A stretch of 64,000 nucleotides of DNA from Rhizobium sp. P32RR-XVIII (GTDB taxonomy: Bacteria > Pseudomonadota > Alphaproteobacteria > Rhizobiales > Rhizobiaceae). Positions 53,499-63,190 of the stretch are shown in pieces. Location of the stretch: positions 682,001 to 746,000 of the forward strand of contig NZ_JABAIH010000001.1 in assembly GCF_012641395.1 (NCBI RefSeq), written 5' to 3'. The translations under genes were made by a program, and so were the position numbers. The notes beneath the pieces were generated by a model that did no database searches, was not told the origin of the DNA, and saw only the letters and a program-made list of their open reading frames with translations. The number at the start of each line of letters is the position of its first letter. Position 1 is the first letter of the stretch.

Positions 53499-54404
53499 TC
53501 AGGCGGCGGCGTCGCGTGCAATGGCGGAGGCGGCAATGACCGCCTCGGCCAGAGCCTCCATCTCCTTGGCTCGATGGCTGCTGCGCCGCCAGGCGAGCCC
53601 GATCTCGCGTGCCGGCTGAGGCTCGGCGAAAGGCACGATGCGGATCGAGTTGCGGTTCGTCTCGGTGGCAATCGCCATTTCCGGGATGAGCGTCATGCCC
53701 ATGTCGTGCGACACCATCTGCAGGAGCGTCGCCATCGACGTGGCGCCAAAGTTGACGAGACTGCGCTTGCCGGCGCTGCAGACGGCGAGCGCCTGATCAC
53801 GCAGGCAATGGCCTTCCTCCAGCAGCAGTAGCCGATCGACATTCACCTCGTTTTCGGTGAGCGGCGACAGCAGCACGCTCTCGCCATTTTCGGCAACCGC
53901 CATATAGAAGCGGTCGGTAAAGAGCGACCGCGTCTGGATGCCTTCGACGTCGAGCGGCAGCGCGGCGATGACCGCATCGAGCTTGCCCGTTGCAAGATCG
54001 GCCATGAGCCGGTCGGTCACTGCCTCTTTGAGCTCTACCTCCACGGACGGATAAGTCCGGCGCAGATGCGGGATGAACTGCGGTACGAGATAGGGCGCGA
54101 CAGTCGGAATAATGCCGATGCGGATCAACCCTGCCAGCAGGCCGTCGCCCTTCCTGGCTGTCTGTTCCAGCAAATCTACCTGATGCAGGATGGCACGCAC
54201 ATGAAGCAGCACCTCCTGTCCTTTGTGCGTAAGTATCGTGCTCGTGCGCATCCGCTCGAAGAGCTTGGCGCCCAGATACTCCTCCATTTCCATGATCTGC
54301 GCCGAAAGCGCCGGTTGGCTGATGTGGACCAGTTCCGCCGCCCGCCGGAAATGGCCGGTGGTGGCGAGGGCGTCGAAATAGCGCATCTGCCGCAGTGTCA
54401 GCAT
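53499..54404 (-). CDS. oxyR: Hydrogen peroxide-inducible activator OxyR
   Basis: A 301-residue LysR-type peroxide sensor. HTH at about 1-60 (MRYFDALATTGHFRRAAELV, then SQPALSAQIMEMEEYLGAKL). The two redox cysteines are present at Cys200 and Cys209 (EEGHCLRDQALAVC), as in E. coli OxyR. It diverges from katA across 120 bases, the usual rhizobial arrangement, so it most likely activates katA under peroxide stress and regulates itself. Confidence 0.95.
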   Translation of the reverse strand: MLTLRQMRYFDALATTGHFRRAAELVHISQPALSAQIMEMEEYLGAKLFERMRTSTILTHKGQEVLLHVRAILHQVDLLEQTARKGDGLLAGLIRIGIIPTVAPYLVPQFIPHLRRTYPSVEVELKEAVTDRLMADLATGKLDAVIAALPLDVEGIQTRSLFTDRFYMAVAENGESVLLSPLTENEVNVDRLLLLEEGHCLRDQALAVCSAGKRSLVNFGATSMATLLQMVSHDMGMTLIPEMAIATETNRNSIRIVPFAEPQPAREIGLAWRRSSHRAKEMEALAEAVIAASAIARDAAA

Positions 54405-54453
54405 GATAAGTTTTTCCGATTGTGATCCTCATTAAATACGATTGGAAATTATC
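54405..54453. promoter_or_regulatory. Candidate OxyR-binding region between oxyR and katA
   Basis: GATAA (54405-54409) and TTATC (54449-54453) frame a 49-base segment with CGATTG repeated at 54417-54422 and 54439-54444 (22 bases apart). The size suits an OxyR tetramer. No clear sigma-70 hexamers were assigned. Confidence 0.35.
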
Positions 54454-54524
54454 AATGGTCAATGGGAGAACAAAGCCGCTGGAACCCAAAGAGTGTTCAA
54501 GAACCTATTTCAATGGAGAATTTC

Positions 54525-56021
54525 ATGTCCGATCGCCCACGCTTGACGACAACGGCCGGCGCCCCGGTTCCCTCGAACCAGTATTCGCTGACGGCCGGCG
54601 CCCGCGGCCCCATCCTGCTGGAAGATTACCAGCTGATGGAAAAGATCGCCCATCACAACCGCGAACGCATTCCGGAACGCATCGTCCACGCCAAGGGCTG
54701 GGGTGCCTACGGTGAGCTGCATATTACCGAGGACCTCTCCAGGTACACCATCGCCAAGGCGCTGCAGAAGGGTAAGGTCACGCCAATGCTGGCCCGCTTC
54801 TCGACCGTTGCCGGCGAACTCGGTGCGGCTGACCATGAACGCGACGTTCGCGGCTTTTCCCTGAAGTTTTATACGGAAGAAGGCAACTGGGACCTGGTTG
54901 GCAACAACACGCCGGTCTTCTTCATCCGCGACCCGATGAAATTCGCCGACTTCATCCACACCCAGAAGCGTCATCCGAAGACCAACCTGCGCTCGGCAAC
55001 CGCCATGTGGGATTGGTGGTCGCTGTCGCCGGAATCGCTTCACCAGGTCACCATCCTGATGTCGGATCGCGGGCTGCCGATCGATCCGATGCACATGAAC
55101 GGCTATGGCTCGCACACCTACTCGCTGTGGAATGACAGAGGTGAGCGTTATTGGGTGAAGTTCCACTTCAAGACCCAGCAGGGCCACAAGTTCTTCACCA
55201 ACGAGGAAGGCGAAGCTCTGATCGGCAAGACTCGCGAGGGCTATCAGGAGGCGCTTTTCGGCGGCATCGAGAGGGGTGAGTTCCCGCGTTGGACCGTCCA
55301 GCTGCAGATCATGCCCGAACTCGAAGCCGACAAATGTCCCTTCGACCCCTTCGACCTGACCAAGGTCTGGCCGCATTCGATGTATCCCTGCATCGACGTC
55401 GGTTATTTCGAGCTGAACCGTAATGCCGAAAACTACTTCGCCGAGATCGAGCAGGCGGCTTTCTCACCGTCGAATAAAGTTCCCGGCGTCGGCTACTCGC
55501 CGGACCGCGTTCTGCAGGGGCGTCTCTTTGCCTATGCCGACGCGCACCGCTACCGGCTCGGTACCCACTATGAGGCGCTGCCGGTCAACGCGCCGAAGTG
55601 CCCGGTTCACAACTACGTCAAGGACGGCGCGATGAACTTCTTCGGAGGTATCACGTCGGGCAATCCGGACGCTTACTACGAGCCGAACTCGGTCGCTGGT
55701 TCGCCGGCCGAAGTGCCGACCGTCGCCGAGCCGCCGCTCAGGATTACGGGTGATGCGTCCCGCTACAATCATCGTGAAGGCAACGACGATTACAGCCAGC
55801 CGCGCGCGCTCTTCAATCTGTTCGATGCCGGCCAGAAGGCCCGCCTCTTCTCCAACATCGCGGCTGCGATGGGCGGCGTACCGGGTGAAATCGTCGAGCG
55901 GCAGCTCGCACATTTCAAGCTCGCGCATCCCGATTACGAGGCCGGAGTTCGTGCCGCTCTGGAAAAGCAGCATGGCTACAAGGTCGATACGGTCAGTGCG
56001 CAGCCGGCGGCTGCCGAGTAG
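54525..56021 (+). CDS. katA: Catalase (monofunctional haem catalase)
   Basis: Cytosolic enzyme that splits hydrogen peroxide. The 498 residues match the small-subunit clade. Distal haem His55 ([12 protein letters not shown]), Asn128 ([11 protein letters not shown]) and proximal Tyr337 ([14 protein letters not shown]) are all present. The start is ATG 54525 with GGAG seven bases upstream; an upstream in-frame stretch lacks support. Divergent oxyR explains its regulation. A weak hairpin with T residues follows at 56049. Confidence 0.96.
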   Translation: MSDRPRLTTTAGAPVPSNQYSLTAGARGPILLEDYQLMEKIAHHNRERIPERIVHAKGWGAYGELHITEDLSRYTIAKALQKGKVTPMLARFSTVAGELGAADHERDVRGFSLKFYTEEGNWDLVGNNTPVFFIRDPMKFADFIHTQKRHPKTNLRSATAMWDWWSLSPESLHQVTILMSDRGLPIDPMHMNGYGSHTYSLWNDRGERYWVKFHFKTQQGHKFFTNEEGEALIGKTREGYQEALFGGIERGEFPRWTVQLQIMPELEADKCPFDPFDLTKVWPHSMYPCIDVGYFELNRNAENYFAEIEQAAFSPSNKVPGVGYSPDRVLQGRLFAYADAHRYRLGTHYEALPVNAPKCPVHNYVKDGAMNFFGGITSGNPDAYYEPNSVAGSPAEVPTVAEPPLRITGDASRYNHREGNDDYSQPRALFNLFDAGQKARLFSNIAAAMGGVPGEIVERQLAHFKLAHPDYEAGVRAALEKQHGYKVDTVSAQPAAAE

Positions 56022-56048
56022 TCGATCCACAGTTTTGAAAACCAAAAT

Positions 56049-56068
56049 TGGGGCTTATAGCCCCGATT
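56049..56068 (+). terminator. Possible terminator of katA
   Basis: TTGGGGCT-TAT-AGCCCCGA followed by only three T residues, 28 bases after the katA stop. A short stem with a poor tract. Confidence 0.4.
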
Positions 56069-56196
56069 TCCCTGGGCTTCTCGAGTCCGTTAAAATGCGA
56101 GGGTTTCCATTTACGCCGCATGAAGACGTGCATGCCATATCGCTCGGAATGCGCCGGTCTGAGGCACGTGCGCCAAAGATAACACATGGGAGCGAT

Positions 56197-56826
56197 ATGA
56201 GCGAGCAGGGTAAGGATCGCATCGGCCTTCGCCGGAAGCCGAAGCAGGAACGCAGCATCCAAAGACTTGATCTGATACTTGCCGCCGCCGCAGACCTGAT
56301 CGCCAGAAAGGGCGTCAGCGCCATGCGTATGACGGAGCTGGCTGCCGCTGCCAAGGTGCCGATCGGTTCGGTCTACCAGTACTTCCCGGAAAAGGCCGCG
56401 ATCGTCAAAGCTCTTTTCGACCGCCATGCGACCGCCGTCCAGGCGAAGACTGCTGGCATGTTCGCCGACGTCAAATCTTTCGACGAGGCACTGGAGCTGA
56501 TCTCGGCCATGATCGACTGGTATTATTGCGAATACCGCAATGACGCCACCTACCTTGGCGTCTGGATGGGAACGGAAACCGACCAGGACCTTCTGCGGCT
56601 CAACATCGAACACAGCAATCGCGTGGCCGAAATCTTCCATGATGCGTTAAAGCGCATCGCACCGGAGATACCTGAAATCGACATGCGGGCTCGCACCTAT
56701 CTTTTCAGCCACCTGATCGGCGCATCGGTCCGCCTCGCGGTCAACAGCGAAGAGCAACTGGCGCAACGGATGTTGGCCGAATGGAAGCGCGTCATCCGCG
56801 CTTCGCTGTTCGCCACAGCGGCCTGA
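56197..56826 (+). CDS. TetR-family transcriptional regulator
   Basis: A 209-residue regulator. TetR HTH at about 18-65 (RLDLILAAAADLIARKGVSA, then MTELAAAAKVPIGSVYQYFP), followed by an all-helical ligand domain (SFDEALELISAMIDWYYCEY). Start at ATG 56197 with GGGAG five bases upstream; the frame continues upstream into katA, but that is a shadow. Between katA and a convergent LysR gene, with no adjacent transporter to suggest a target. Confidence 0.88.
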   Translation: MSEQGKDRIGLRRKPKQERSIQRLDLILAAAADLIARKGVSAMRMTELAAAAKVPIGSVYQYFPEKAAIVKALFDRHATAVQAKTAGMFADVKSFDEALELISAMIDWYYCEYRNDATYLGVWMGTETDQDLLRLNIEHSNRVAEIFHDALKRIAPEIPEIDMRARTYLFSHLIGASVRLAVNSEEQLAQRMLAEWKRVIRASLFATAA

Positions 56827-56835
56827 CGCTTACGC

Positions 56836-57792
56836 TTACCAGCTTGGCACCATGTTGGCAGCCCTCAGGCGCGGATACTGCCGTGCGTAGGCCGACTTCC
56901 CATCCGCATCCAGATGGTCGTCAACCACCGCGGGCGTGATGTTGTCGAGGCAGGCGGTGATATGCGCCGTAATCGCATTCATCAGCGAGAGCGATACGCC
57001 CGGGCGCTTCATGATGCCGATCTGAACCGGTGGCAGGGCAGGGAAGCCGTCAGCCTGGCTCAGCACCTTCATGCCGGTCCGCAATGCCGATTCGGGCATC
57101 ACCGAAACGGCCATACCGGCGAGCACGGCAGAGGCAACCACGGTACATGACCAGCTCGTGAACAGGATCTGGTACTCGCGGCCGACCGCATCGAGGGCCG
57201 AGCAGGCAAGCTGCCGCCACTGGCAATCGCGGCGGCCGACGGCAAGCGGCACCGGCGCGTCGTCGCGGATCGGGTGGTTGGCGGAGCCGACCCAGCAGAG
57301 GGGCTCGGTTCTGACGACGTCCGACATCCGCTCGCGCGGGTTATGCGTCACCAAAGCGATATCGAGCTCGCCCTTGTGCATCCGCTCGGCCAGATCGGGC
57401 GAAGGCTCGCAGACGATGTAGAGCTCGACATTCGGATGGGTCTTGGCGAAACGGCCGATGATTTCCGGCATGTAGCGGTCGGCGTAGTCATCCGGCGTGC
57501 CGATGCGCAGCGTTCCCTCGAGACGGTTGTCGTCGAAGGCGGCGATCGCCTCGTTGTTGAGGCGGATGATCCGGCGGGCGTAATTCAAAAGCTTCTCGCC
57601 CTCGACCGTCAGCCGGTTGCCGCGGCCGTCCTTGATGAAGAGCTGCTTGCCGATCCGCTCTTCCAGACGCCGCATCTGCATGGAGACGGCGGACTGCGTC
57701 TTGTAGACGCGATCGGCGGCCTTGGTGAAGCTGCCGGAATCGACGATGGCGATGAAGGTCTGCAACTGGTCAATATCGAGGGGCGCGGACAT
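56836..57792 (-). CDS. LysR-family transcriptional regulator
   Basis: A 318-residue regulator. HTH (QLQTFIAIVDSGSFTKAADR, then KTQSAVSMQMRRLEERIGKQ), effector domain with LRIGTPDDYADRYMPEIIGR and VTHNPRERMSDVV. The C-terminal tail beyond about 290 is longer than average. Converges on the TetR gene and diverges from a DUF1127 gene over 201 bases. Target unknown. Confidence 0.9.
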   Translation of the reverse strand: MSAPLDIDQLQTFIAIVDSGSFTKAADRVYKTQSAVSMQMRRLEERIGKQLFIKDGRGNRLTVEGEKLLNYARRIIRLNNEAIAAFDDNRLEGTLRIGTPDDYADRYMPEIIGRFAKTHPNVELYIVCEPSPDLAERMHKGELDIALVTHNPRERMSDVVRTEPLCWVGSANHPIRDDAPVPLAVGRRDCQWRQLACSALDAVGREYQILFTSWSCTVVASAVLAGMAVSVMPESALRTGMKVLSQADGFPALPPVQIGIMKRPGVSLSLMNAITAHITACLDNITPAVVDDHLDADGKSAYARQYPRLRAANMVPSW

Positions 57793-57993
57793 GGGCTCAC
57801 CTATAACGATCTCTGATAATAATCATTAGAAACATTCGTTGGACTGATCAATAGCCGTTTGGCATCTTCTAGATGCAAATCAAACATAGTGAAGAACAGA
57901 CACCTTGCCTGTCCTTCAAAGGTTCAGCCTTTCTCCTTCCGCTCGACCTCGCGGGAGGGATGGGTTGTTGCGCCCGAAAGAAAGGAGAGTTCG

Positions 57994-58293
57994 ATGCGCA
58001 TGATTGATCAGACAGTAGAACTCGACTGTGCCAAGCAGCCCGTGACGTTTTCCCAGCGTTTCGGCGGAGCCCTTGTGCCGCTGGCAGCTCTCTTTCGCGC
58101 ATTCCGCAACCGCAGAGCGATCAATGGCTTGAGCCACCTCGACGATTATCAATTGCGGGATATCGGCCTGACGCGGGCCGATATCACCGCGGCAATGGTA
58201 ACGTCGACCTTCTTCGAGGACCCGTCGGCACATCTGACGAACTCGGCGCGCCGCCGCTGGCGTCTCGCGATATTCCGCTCCTATGCAGATTAG
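57994..58293 (+). CDS. DUF1127 protein
   Basis: A 99-residue protein. The DUF1127 core is at about 35-75: basic RNRRAINGLSHLDDYQLRDI followed by GLTRADITAAM. The N-terminus is a short helical lead, and the C-terminus is basic (RRRWRLAIFRSYAD). GGAG six bases before ATG 57994. Small DUF1127 proteins in Agrobacterium and Rhodobacter bind RNA or influence phosphate and stress responses; this longer form may act likewise. Terminator follows. Confidence 0.85.
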   Translation: MRMIDQTVELDCAKQPVTFSQRFGGALVPLAALFRAFRNRRAINGLSHLDDYQLRDIGLTRADITAAMVTSTFFEDPSAHLTNSARRRWRLAIFRSYAD

Positions 58294-58341
58294 GAGCGGA
58301 CCGTTTTCCCCGCAGGGTGATAGCCAATAGCCCTGCCGCCT

Positions 58342-58382
58342 AACCCGGTGACCGGCTCTCCCAGCCGTCTCCGGGTTTTTTT
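58342..58382 (+). terminator. Rho-independent terminator of the DUF1127 gene
   Basis: AACCCGG and CCGGGTT form the base of a stem with an inner GGCT/AGCC pair, followed by a T7 run that overlaps the last codon of the convergent DUF937 gene. Confidence 0.8.
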
Positions 58383-59271
58383 ATGGGCTCGGAGAGGGAG
58401 GCGTGCGTTTTGGCATGTAGGTCTCGAAGATCGCTTCCATGCTTTTCTGGTAGCCCTTCTGCACCTCGAGCCCGCTGTCGAACATGGTATTGAGCATGTT
58501 CAGATAGCTTTCCGCTTGCTCCTTCGCTTCTTCCTTCGGAGCTTCCGGCGCCTTCTTGGCAGGTTCCGGCGGCTTTTGCGCCGCCGGCTGCGCGAGGCCC
58601 GTCATCATATCCTGAAAGGCCTTGGCGAAGGGATTGTCAAAGAAGGGATTGACGGAAGGCTCCTTGGTCTCCTTGGGTTGCAGCTTCGGCGTGCTGAACA
58701 TCATCTGCATCGCCTGCATGAACGGATTGTCGAAGATGTTCGGCTCGGCTGCGGCTTTCGGCTTCGGCGCGAAGCCTGTGCTTTCCAACCAGTTCTGGAT
58801 CATTGCGCCCATCGGCGTATTGGCGAAAGGATTGGCGGTCTGGGCCATCTGCCCGGTCGTTTGCTTGAAGATTCCGCCCATCAGCGTGTCGGCCATCACC
58901 GGTAGCATCTGTTTGTAGATTTCCTGGCCGATGCCGGTCATCTGCGCGGCTTGCGCGGCAACGGCGCGGGACACCTCTTTCGAGCCGAAAAGCTGGCCGA
59001 GGATATTGTTGCCGTCCGAGATACCCTGCGGCGTGAAGGCCTTGCTCATATCCTCGAAATATTTGGCGTAATTGCCGGAAGCGACCGCCTGCATCAGGGC
59101 CATGAAGTCGTACGGATTACCGGTGGTGCGCTTCAGGCCGGCGGAAAAGGCGGGCATCAGCGCCGCCATCGCCTTGGCTGCCTGCTCCTGGGCAAGATTG
59201 AACTGCTTGGAGACAGCCTCCATCGCCGCGCCATTCTGCGCCTGCATCATCATGTCGAAGAGTGGCAGCAT
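58381..59271 (-). CDS. DUF937 domain protein
   Basis: A 296-residue protein. The N-terminal half is the helical DUF937 pattern (LPLFDMMMQAQNGAAMEAVS, NILGQLFGSKEVSRAVAAQA). The second half has short repeats rich in Asn-Pro-Phe (NPFANTP, DNPFMQAM, NPFFDNPFAKAF) and a Pro/Lys/Glu linker (PPEPAKKAPEAPKEEAKEQ). No signal peptide or membrane helix. The function of DUF937 is not established. The repeated DNPF motifs suggest protein-protein contacts. It lies 87 bases downstream of gshA on the same strand. Confidence 0.82.
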   Translation of the reverse strand: MLPLFDMMMQAQNGAAMEAVSKQFNLAQEQAAKAMAALMPAFSAGLKRTTGNPYDFMALMQAVASGNYAKYFEDMSKAFTPQGISDGNNILGQLFGSKEVSRAVAAQAAQMTGIGQEIYKQMLPVMADTLMGGIFKQTTGQMAQTANPFANTPMGAMIQNWLESTGFAPKPKAAAEPNIFDNPFMQAMQMMFSTPKLQPKETKEPSVNPFFDNPFAKAFQDMMTGLAQPAAQKPPEPAKKAPEAPKEEAKEQAESYLNMLNTMFDSGLEVQKGYQKSMEAIFETYMPKRTPPSPSP

Positions 59272-59358
59272 GACAGTCCTTCCCCCATGAGCAGTGCTTG
59301 TGATTCACCACTATAAACGGAAAATGGACTGCGCAAATGAATTTAGTAGGTCCTGGCC

Positions 59359-60732
59359 CTAATACTGATATTCCGCGAAGACCGGCTCGACTGAGCCGTT
59401 CCAGCGGCCGTGGTAGAGCGCCAGCAGGTCCTCGGCGAGCGTCGCCTTCTTGGCCATCACCTCGTCCAGCGGCGATAGGAAGATGCTCTCGTCCTGGCCT
59501 TCCTTGTTCAAGCGGTTGCGCGCCTTGAGGCCGGCCTTGGAAATCCCGATGACCTCACGGGCGACCTCGTAAAGGGCATGGCCGCGGAACGTGGCGTTCA
59601 GGCCGGCCGCCGGAACGGCCTCCCGAAGCGCGTTGACTTCGGCGAATGTCCAATCCTTCGTGAGTTGGTCGGCGGCATCAAGCGCGGCATCGTCGTAGAG
59701 CAGGCCGACCCAGAAGGCGGGCAGGGCGCAGATGCGGCGCCACGGGCCGCCGTCCGCACCGCGCATCTCGAGGAAGCGTTTCAGGCGTACATCCGGGAAG
59801 AGCGTCGAAAGATGGTTCGTCCAGTCGCCCATCGTCGGCTCCCAGGCGGCAATCTCGCCCTTCAGCGCACCGTTCATGAACTGGCGGAACGTGACATGCG
59901 TACAGTCATGATAGCGTCCGTCGCGGACGATGAAATACATCGGCACGTCGAGTGCCCATTCCATATAGCGATGGAAGCCGAAGTCGTCGCGGAAGGTGAA
60001 GTCGAGAAGCCCGGAGCGACGGTTGTCGGTGTCGCGCCAGATGTCGCCACGCCAGGAAAGCAGGCCGTTCGGTTTGCCTTCGGTAAAGGGCGAGGAGGCA
60101 AAGAGCGCCGTTGCCAGCGACTGAAGCTTCATCGACACGCGCATCTTCTTCTGCATGTCGGCTTCGGAGGAAAAGTCGAGGTTCACCTGGATCGTGCAGG
60201 TGCGGTACATCATGTCGAGACCCTTGGTTCCGACCTTCGGCATGTAACGGGTCATGATGTCGTAGCGGGATTTCGGCATGCGCGGCGTCTCGGCCAGCGT
60301 CCATTTCGGGCTGCCGCCGATGCCGAGGAAGCCAATGCCCATCGGCTCGGCGATTTCGCGTACCGTCGCCAGGTGCGAATTGGATTCCCGGCAGGTCTCG
60401 TGGATCGTTTCCACCGGCGCGCCCGATAGCTCGAACTGGCCGCCCGGTTCGATTGAGATCGCACCCATGCCGTGCTGGTCGGCGAGCCCGATGATATTGT
60501 CCCCGTCCATGATCGGATCCCAGCCATTCTTTGTCTGAAGGGCCTTCAGAAGGGCTGAAATGCTGGCTTCGCCGAAATAGGGAACGGGGCTGTTGTCGGC
60601 ACGGAAAAAGGCGAATTTCTCGTGCTCGGTGCCGATGCGGAAGCTGTCCTTCGGCTTGCTCCCCGCAGCCATATAGGCGGTCAGCTCCTGAACCGAAGAG
60701 ATAGGCGTCTGGTCGGTAGTATCGCGAGCCAT
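59359..60732 (-). CDS. gshA: Glutamate-cysteine ligase (GCS2, plant/alphaproteobacterial type)
   Basis: Joins glutamate and cysteine with ATP to gamma-glutamylcysteine, first step of glutathione synthesis. The 457 residues match the GCS2 family shared by plants and rhizobia: FRIGTEHEKFAFFR, ISIEPGGQFELSGAP, MYRTCTIQVNLDFSSEADMQ, and RTCTIQVN-type glutamate site. Follows rsmE by 149 bases. Not the E. coli GshA type. Confidence 0.94.
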   Translation of the reverse strand: MARDTTDQTPISSVQELTAYMAAGSKPKDSFRIGTEHEKFAFFRADNSPVPYFGEASISALLKALQTKNGWDPIMDGDNIIGLADQHGMGAISIEPGGQFELSGAPVETIHETCRESNSHLATVREIAEPMGIGFLGIGGSPKWTLAETPRMPKSRYDIMTRYMPKVGTKGLDMMYRTCTIQVNLDFSSEADMQKKMRVSMKLQSLATALFASSPFTEGKPNGLLSWRGDIWRDTDNRRSGLLDFTFRDDFGFHRYMEWALDVPMYFIVRDGRYHDCTHVTFRQFMNGALKGEIAAWEPTMGDWTNHLSTLFPDVRLKRFLEMRGADGGPWRRICALPAFWVGLLYDDAALDAADQLTKDWTFAEVNALREAVPAAGLNATFRGHALYEVAREVIGISKAGLKARNRLNKEGQDESIFLSPLDEVMAKKATLAEDLLALYHGRWNGSVEPVFAEYQY

Positions 60733-60881
60733 TCAGTGTAACCTGTATACTGGGGAACGCCCGGCGGGCCGGGACAATTGGAAGGGTGATTAGTGCCGCT
60801 CTCAGGTATGTTGCAAGTGAAATTCTTTCAACGACGCATCAAAAAAATAGCGGGTTATTTCGCTGGAGGCTGATTGGAAGG

Positions 60882-61619
60882 TTAATTCCAGTCGCCGATC
60901 GCCGCCTGGATCACAGCCATGGCCGCTATCGCAGCAGTGTCGGCGCGCAAAATTCGTGGTCCAAGCGGTATTGCCGTGACGAAATCGAGGCTCCGTAGCC
61001 GCGCGCGCTCCTCCTCCGAAAAACCGCCTTCCGGCCCGACGAGAAGCGCAAGTTTCCTTTCTTCGATCGTGGAGAGCAGCGGCAGCGGATTTTGCCCGGC
61101 ATCCCCTTCGTCGCAATAGATGAGCCGCCGGTCTTGCGGCCAAGCTTCGAGCAGATCGAAAAGCTTCACCGGTTCTGCCACATCAGGAACGCCGAGGATG
61201 CCGCACTGCTCGGCCGCTTCGACCACATTGGCCCTCAGCTTGTCGAGGTTGGTGATTTTGCCCTGGACATGCTGAGTCATCACCGGCTGCAGCAGACCCG
61301 CGCCCATTTCGACCGCCTTCTGCACCAGATAGTCCAGGCGGCCGACCTTCAGCGGCGCAAAAAGATAGTGCAGATCGGAGGGCGCCGGCTGCGGCCGCGT
61401 CTCTTCGGTCGGGGTCAGCTGAATGCGCTTGCGGCTCGGAAAGGAAAGCCTCGCCTTCCATTCTCCGTCGCGGCCGTTGAAAACCAGGATCTCGGCGCCA
61501 TCAGTCATGCGCAGGACATTGGCGAGATAATTGAACTGGTCGGAACTGGCCTCGATGGCAGCGCCCATCGACAAGGAAGCATCGACGAAAAGCCGCTGCA
61601 TGCGGAAATTGGCGCGCAT
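60882..61619 (-). CDS. rsmE: 16S rRNA (uracil1498-N3)-methyltransferase
   Basis: SPOUT-family enzyme methylating U1498 of 16S rRNA. The 245 residues show an N-terminal PUA-like part ([20 protein letters not shown]), central [20 protein letters not shown] and the knot motif [17 protein letters not shown] with [12 protein letters not shown]. Start may be 61619 or ATG 61601. Fifteen bases after the phosphate transporter gene, so probably one transcript. Confidence 0.93.
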   Translation of the reverse strand: MRANFRMQRLFVDASLSMGAAIEASSDQFNYLANVLRMTDGAEILVFNGRDGEWKARLSFPSRKRIQLTPTEETRPQPAPSDLHYLFAPLKVGRLDYLVQKAVEMGAGLLQPVMTQHVQGKITNLDKLRANVVEAAEQCGILGVPDVAEPVKLFDLLEAWPQDRRLIYCDEGDAGQNPLPLLSTIEERKLALLVGPEGGFSEEERARLRSLDFVTAIPLGPRILRADTAAIAAMAVIQAAIGDWN

Positions 61620-61634
61620 CTCAAAAGACCCCGG

Positions 61635-63128
61635 TCAAACGAAGAGGGCGAACATAACCAAATAAACCATTGCCGCAAGCGCAGCGGACGCCGGCACGGT
61701 GATGATCCAGGCGGCAACAATGGTCATGAAGTGCGAGCGTCGCACCAGATAGCGGCGGCGTCTCTCATGCACGTTCGGATCTTCCGGCTCGTCGATTGCC
61801 CAGGTTTCTGCCTTGCTGCGCATGAATTTGACACGGCGCTTGGAATTGCGGGTGTACCATTCGCGGAAGAAACCGACGCCGAAGACCGAACCCACCGCGA
61901 TATGCGTCGTGCTGACGGGCAGGCCGAGCCAGGATGCGACGATAACCGTGAAGGCTGTCGACAGCGCAACGCAATAGGCGCGCATCGGGTTGAGCTTGGT
62001 GATCTGGTCACCGACGAGCCGAATGAGGCGCGGACCGAAGAGAAGCAGGCCGACGGAAATGCCGAACGCGCCGATCAGCATCACCCAGAGCGGCGGCGCG
62101 GTCCCGGTTGCCAGCGCCGTTGACGAACGCACAATGGCTGAAAGCGGTCCGACGGCGTTCGAGACATCGTTTGCGCCATGGGCGAAGGACAACAGGGCCG
62201 CCGAGCCGATCAGCGGAAATTTGAACAGGATGCGAAGCGAGCTGTTGCGGTTTTCGAGATCTCTTGATTGCCGAGCGACGATCGGCTTCGCCGCCAGCCA
62301 TGCGACGAGGCCCGCAAGCAGCCCCAACGCCAGAATCGTCGGTGACGAAAACCGCCCCGACGGCGCGAGCTGCAAGACCATATACGCCGTAAAACCGCCC
62401 GCCATCATGGCAATCAGCACCGGAACCCAGCGCCGCGCCGCGGCGATCTTGTCGTCTTGATAAATGATGAAGCTCTTGATGAAAAAGAGCAGGCTGCCTG
62501 CGATCGCGCCGCCGATCAGCGGCGACGTCACCCAGCTTGACGTAATCTCAAGCATGACGCGCCAGTTGACGGGCTCCGGTCCGACGGCGGCAATTCCGGC
62601 TCCGATTACGGCGCCGACGATCGCGTGCGTGGTCGAAACCGGCGCATTCAGCCAGGTCGCGAGGTTGATCCAGAGCGCAGCCGCCATCAACGCCGCCATC
62701 ATGATCCACGCGAGGAGTCCTCCGGGCACATGCACCGCATCCACAATGCTGGACGAGATCGTCCGGACCACCTCCCCGCCGGCAATCGTCGCACCGAGAA
62801 CTTCGAAGATGGCCGCGATGACAAGTGCCTGCGTCATCGTTATGGCGCGCGCGCCGACAGCGGCGCCGACGTTGTTCGTCACATCGTTCGCGCCGATGTT
62901 CATGGCCATGTATGCCGCGAGGGCGGTGGCGGCGATGATGAGAACCGCGCTCGGACGCTCGAAGACGTAGACGCCCGCAAACAGCATCGCCAGTCCGAGG
63001 AAGATCAGGCCGAGGCCGGGTCCGACCAGCTTTCGAGAGACAAACTTCGCCGCGTCCTCGACGTGGGTGAATTTGTCGAGGTCCTTATCAAGCGTTCGTT
63101 TGGTCAGGACGGGGATTCGATCGGGCAT
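61635..63128 (-). CDS. pit: Inorganic phosphate transporter, PiT family
   Basis: A 497-residue membrane carrier with about ten helices. The paired PiT signatures are present: NIGANDVTNNVGAAVGARAI (about 98-117) and FAHGANDVSNAVGPLSAIVR (about 318-337), with PVSTTHAIVGAVIGAG and PVSTTHIAVGSVFGVGFFRE. An N-terminal cytosolic lead of about 35 residues is present. No DUF47/PhoU-like partner gene is beside it, unlike the S. meliloti orfA-pit operon, so this may be a second-type PiT. Confidence 0.93.
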   Translation of the reverse strand: MPDRIPVLTKRTLDKDLDKFTHVEDAAKFVSRKLVGPGLGLIFLGLAMLFAGVYVFERPSAVLIIAATALAAYMAMNIGANDVTNNVGAAVGARAITMTQALVIAAIFEVLGATIAGGEVVRTISSSIVDAVHVPGGLLAWIMMAALMAAALWINLATWLNAPVSTTHAIVGAVIGAGIAAVGPEPVNWRVMLEITSSWVTSPLIGGAIAGSLLFFIKSFIIYQDDKIAAARRWVPVLIAMMAGGFTAYMVLQLAPSGRFSSPTILALGLLAGLVAWLAAKPIVARQSRDLENRNSSLRILFKFPLIGSAALLSFAHGANDVSNAVGPLSAIVRSSTALATGTAPPLWVMLIGAFGISVGLLLFGPRLIRLVGDQITKLNPMRAYCVALSTAFTVIVASWLGLPVSTTHIAVGSVFGVGFFREWYTRNSKRRVKFMRSKAETWAIDEPEDPNVHERRRRYLVRRSHFMTIVAAWIITVPASAALAAMVYLVMFALFV

Positions 63129-63190
63129 GCTTTTCCTAGGACTGGCGCCTGCTTAGCGCCGTTAATCCTAGTTGCGCAAGATGGCAGGAA

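Noticed and set aside
57808..57825. TGATAATAATCA near the LysR/DUF1127 divergent promoters
   Set aside because: Only an imperfect palindrome in AT-rich DNA; not strong enough to call an operator.
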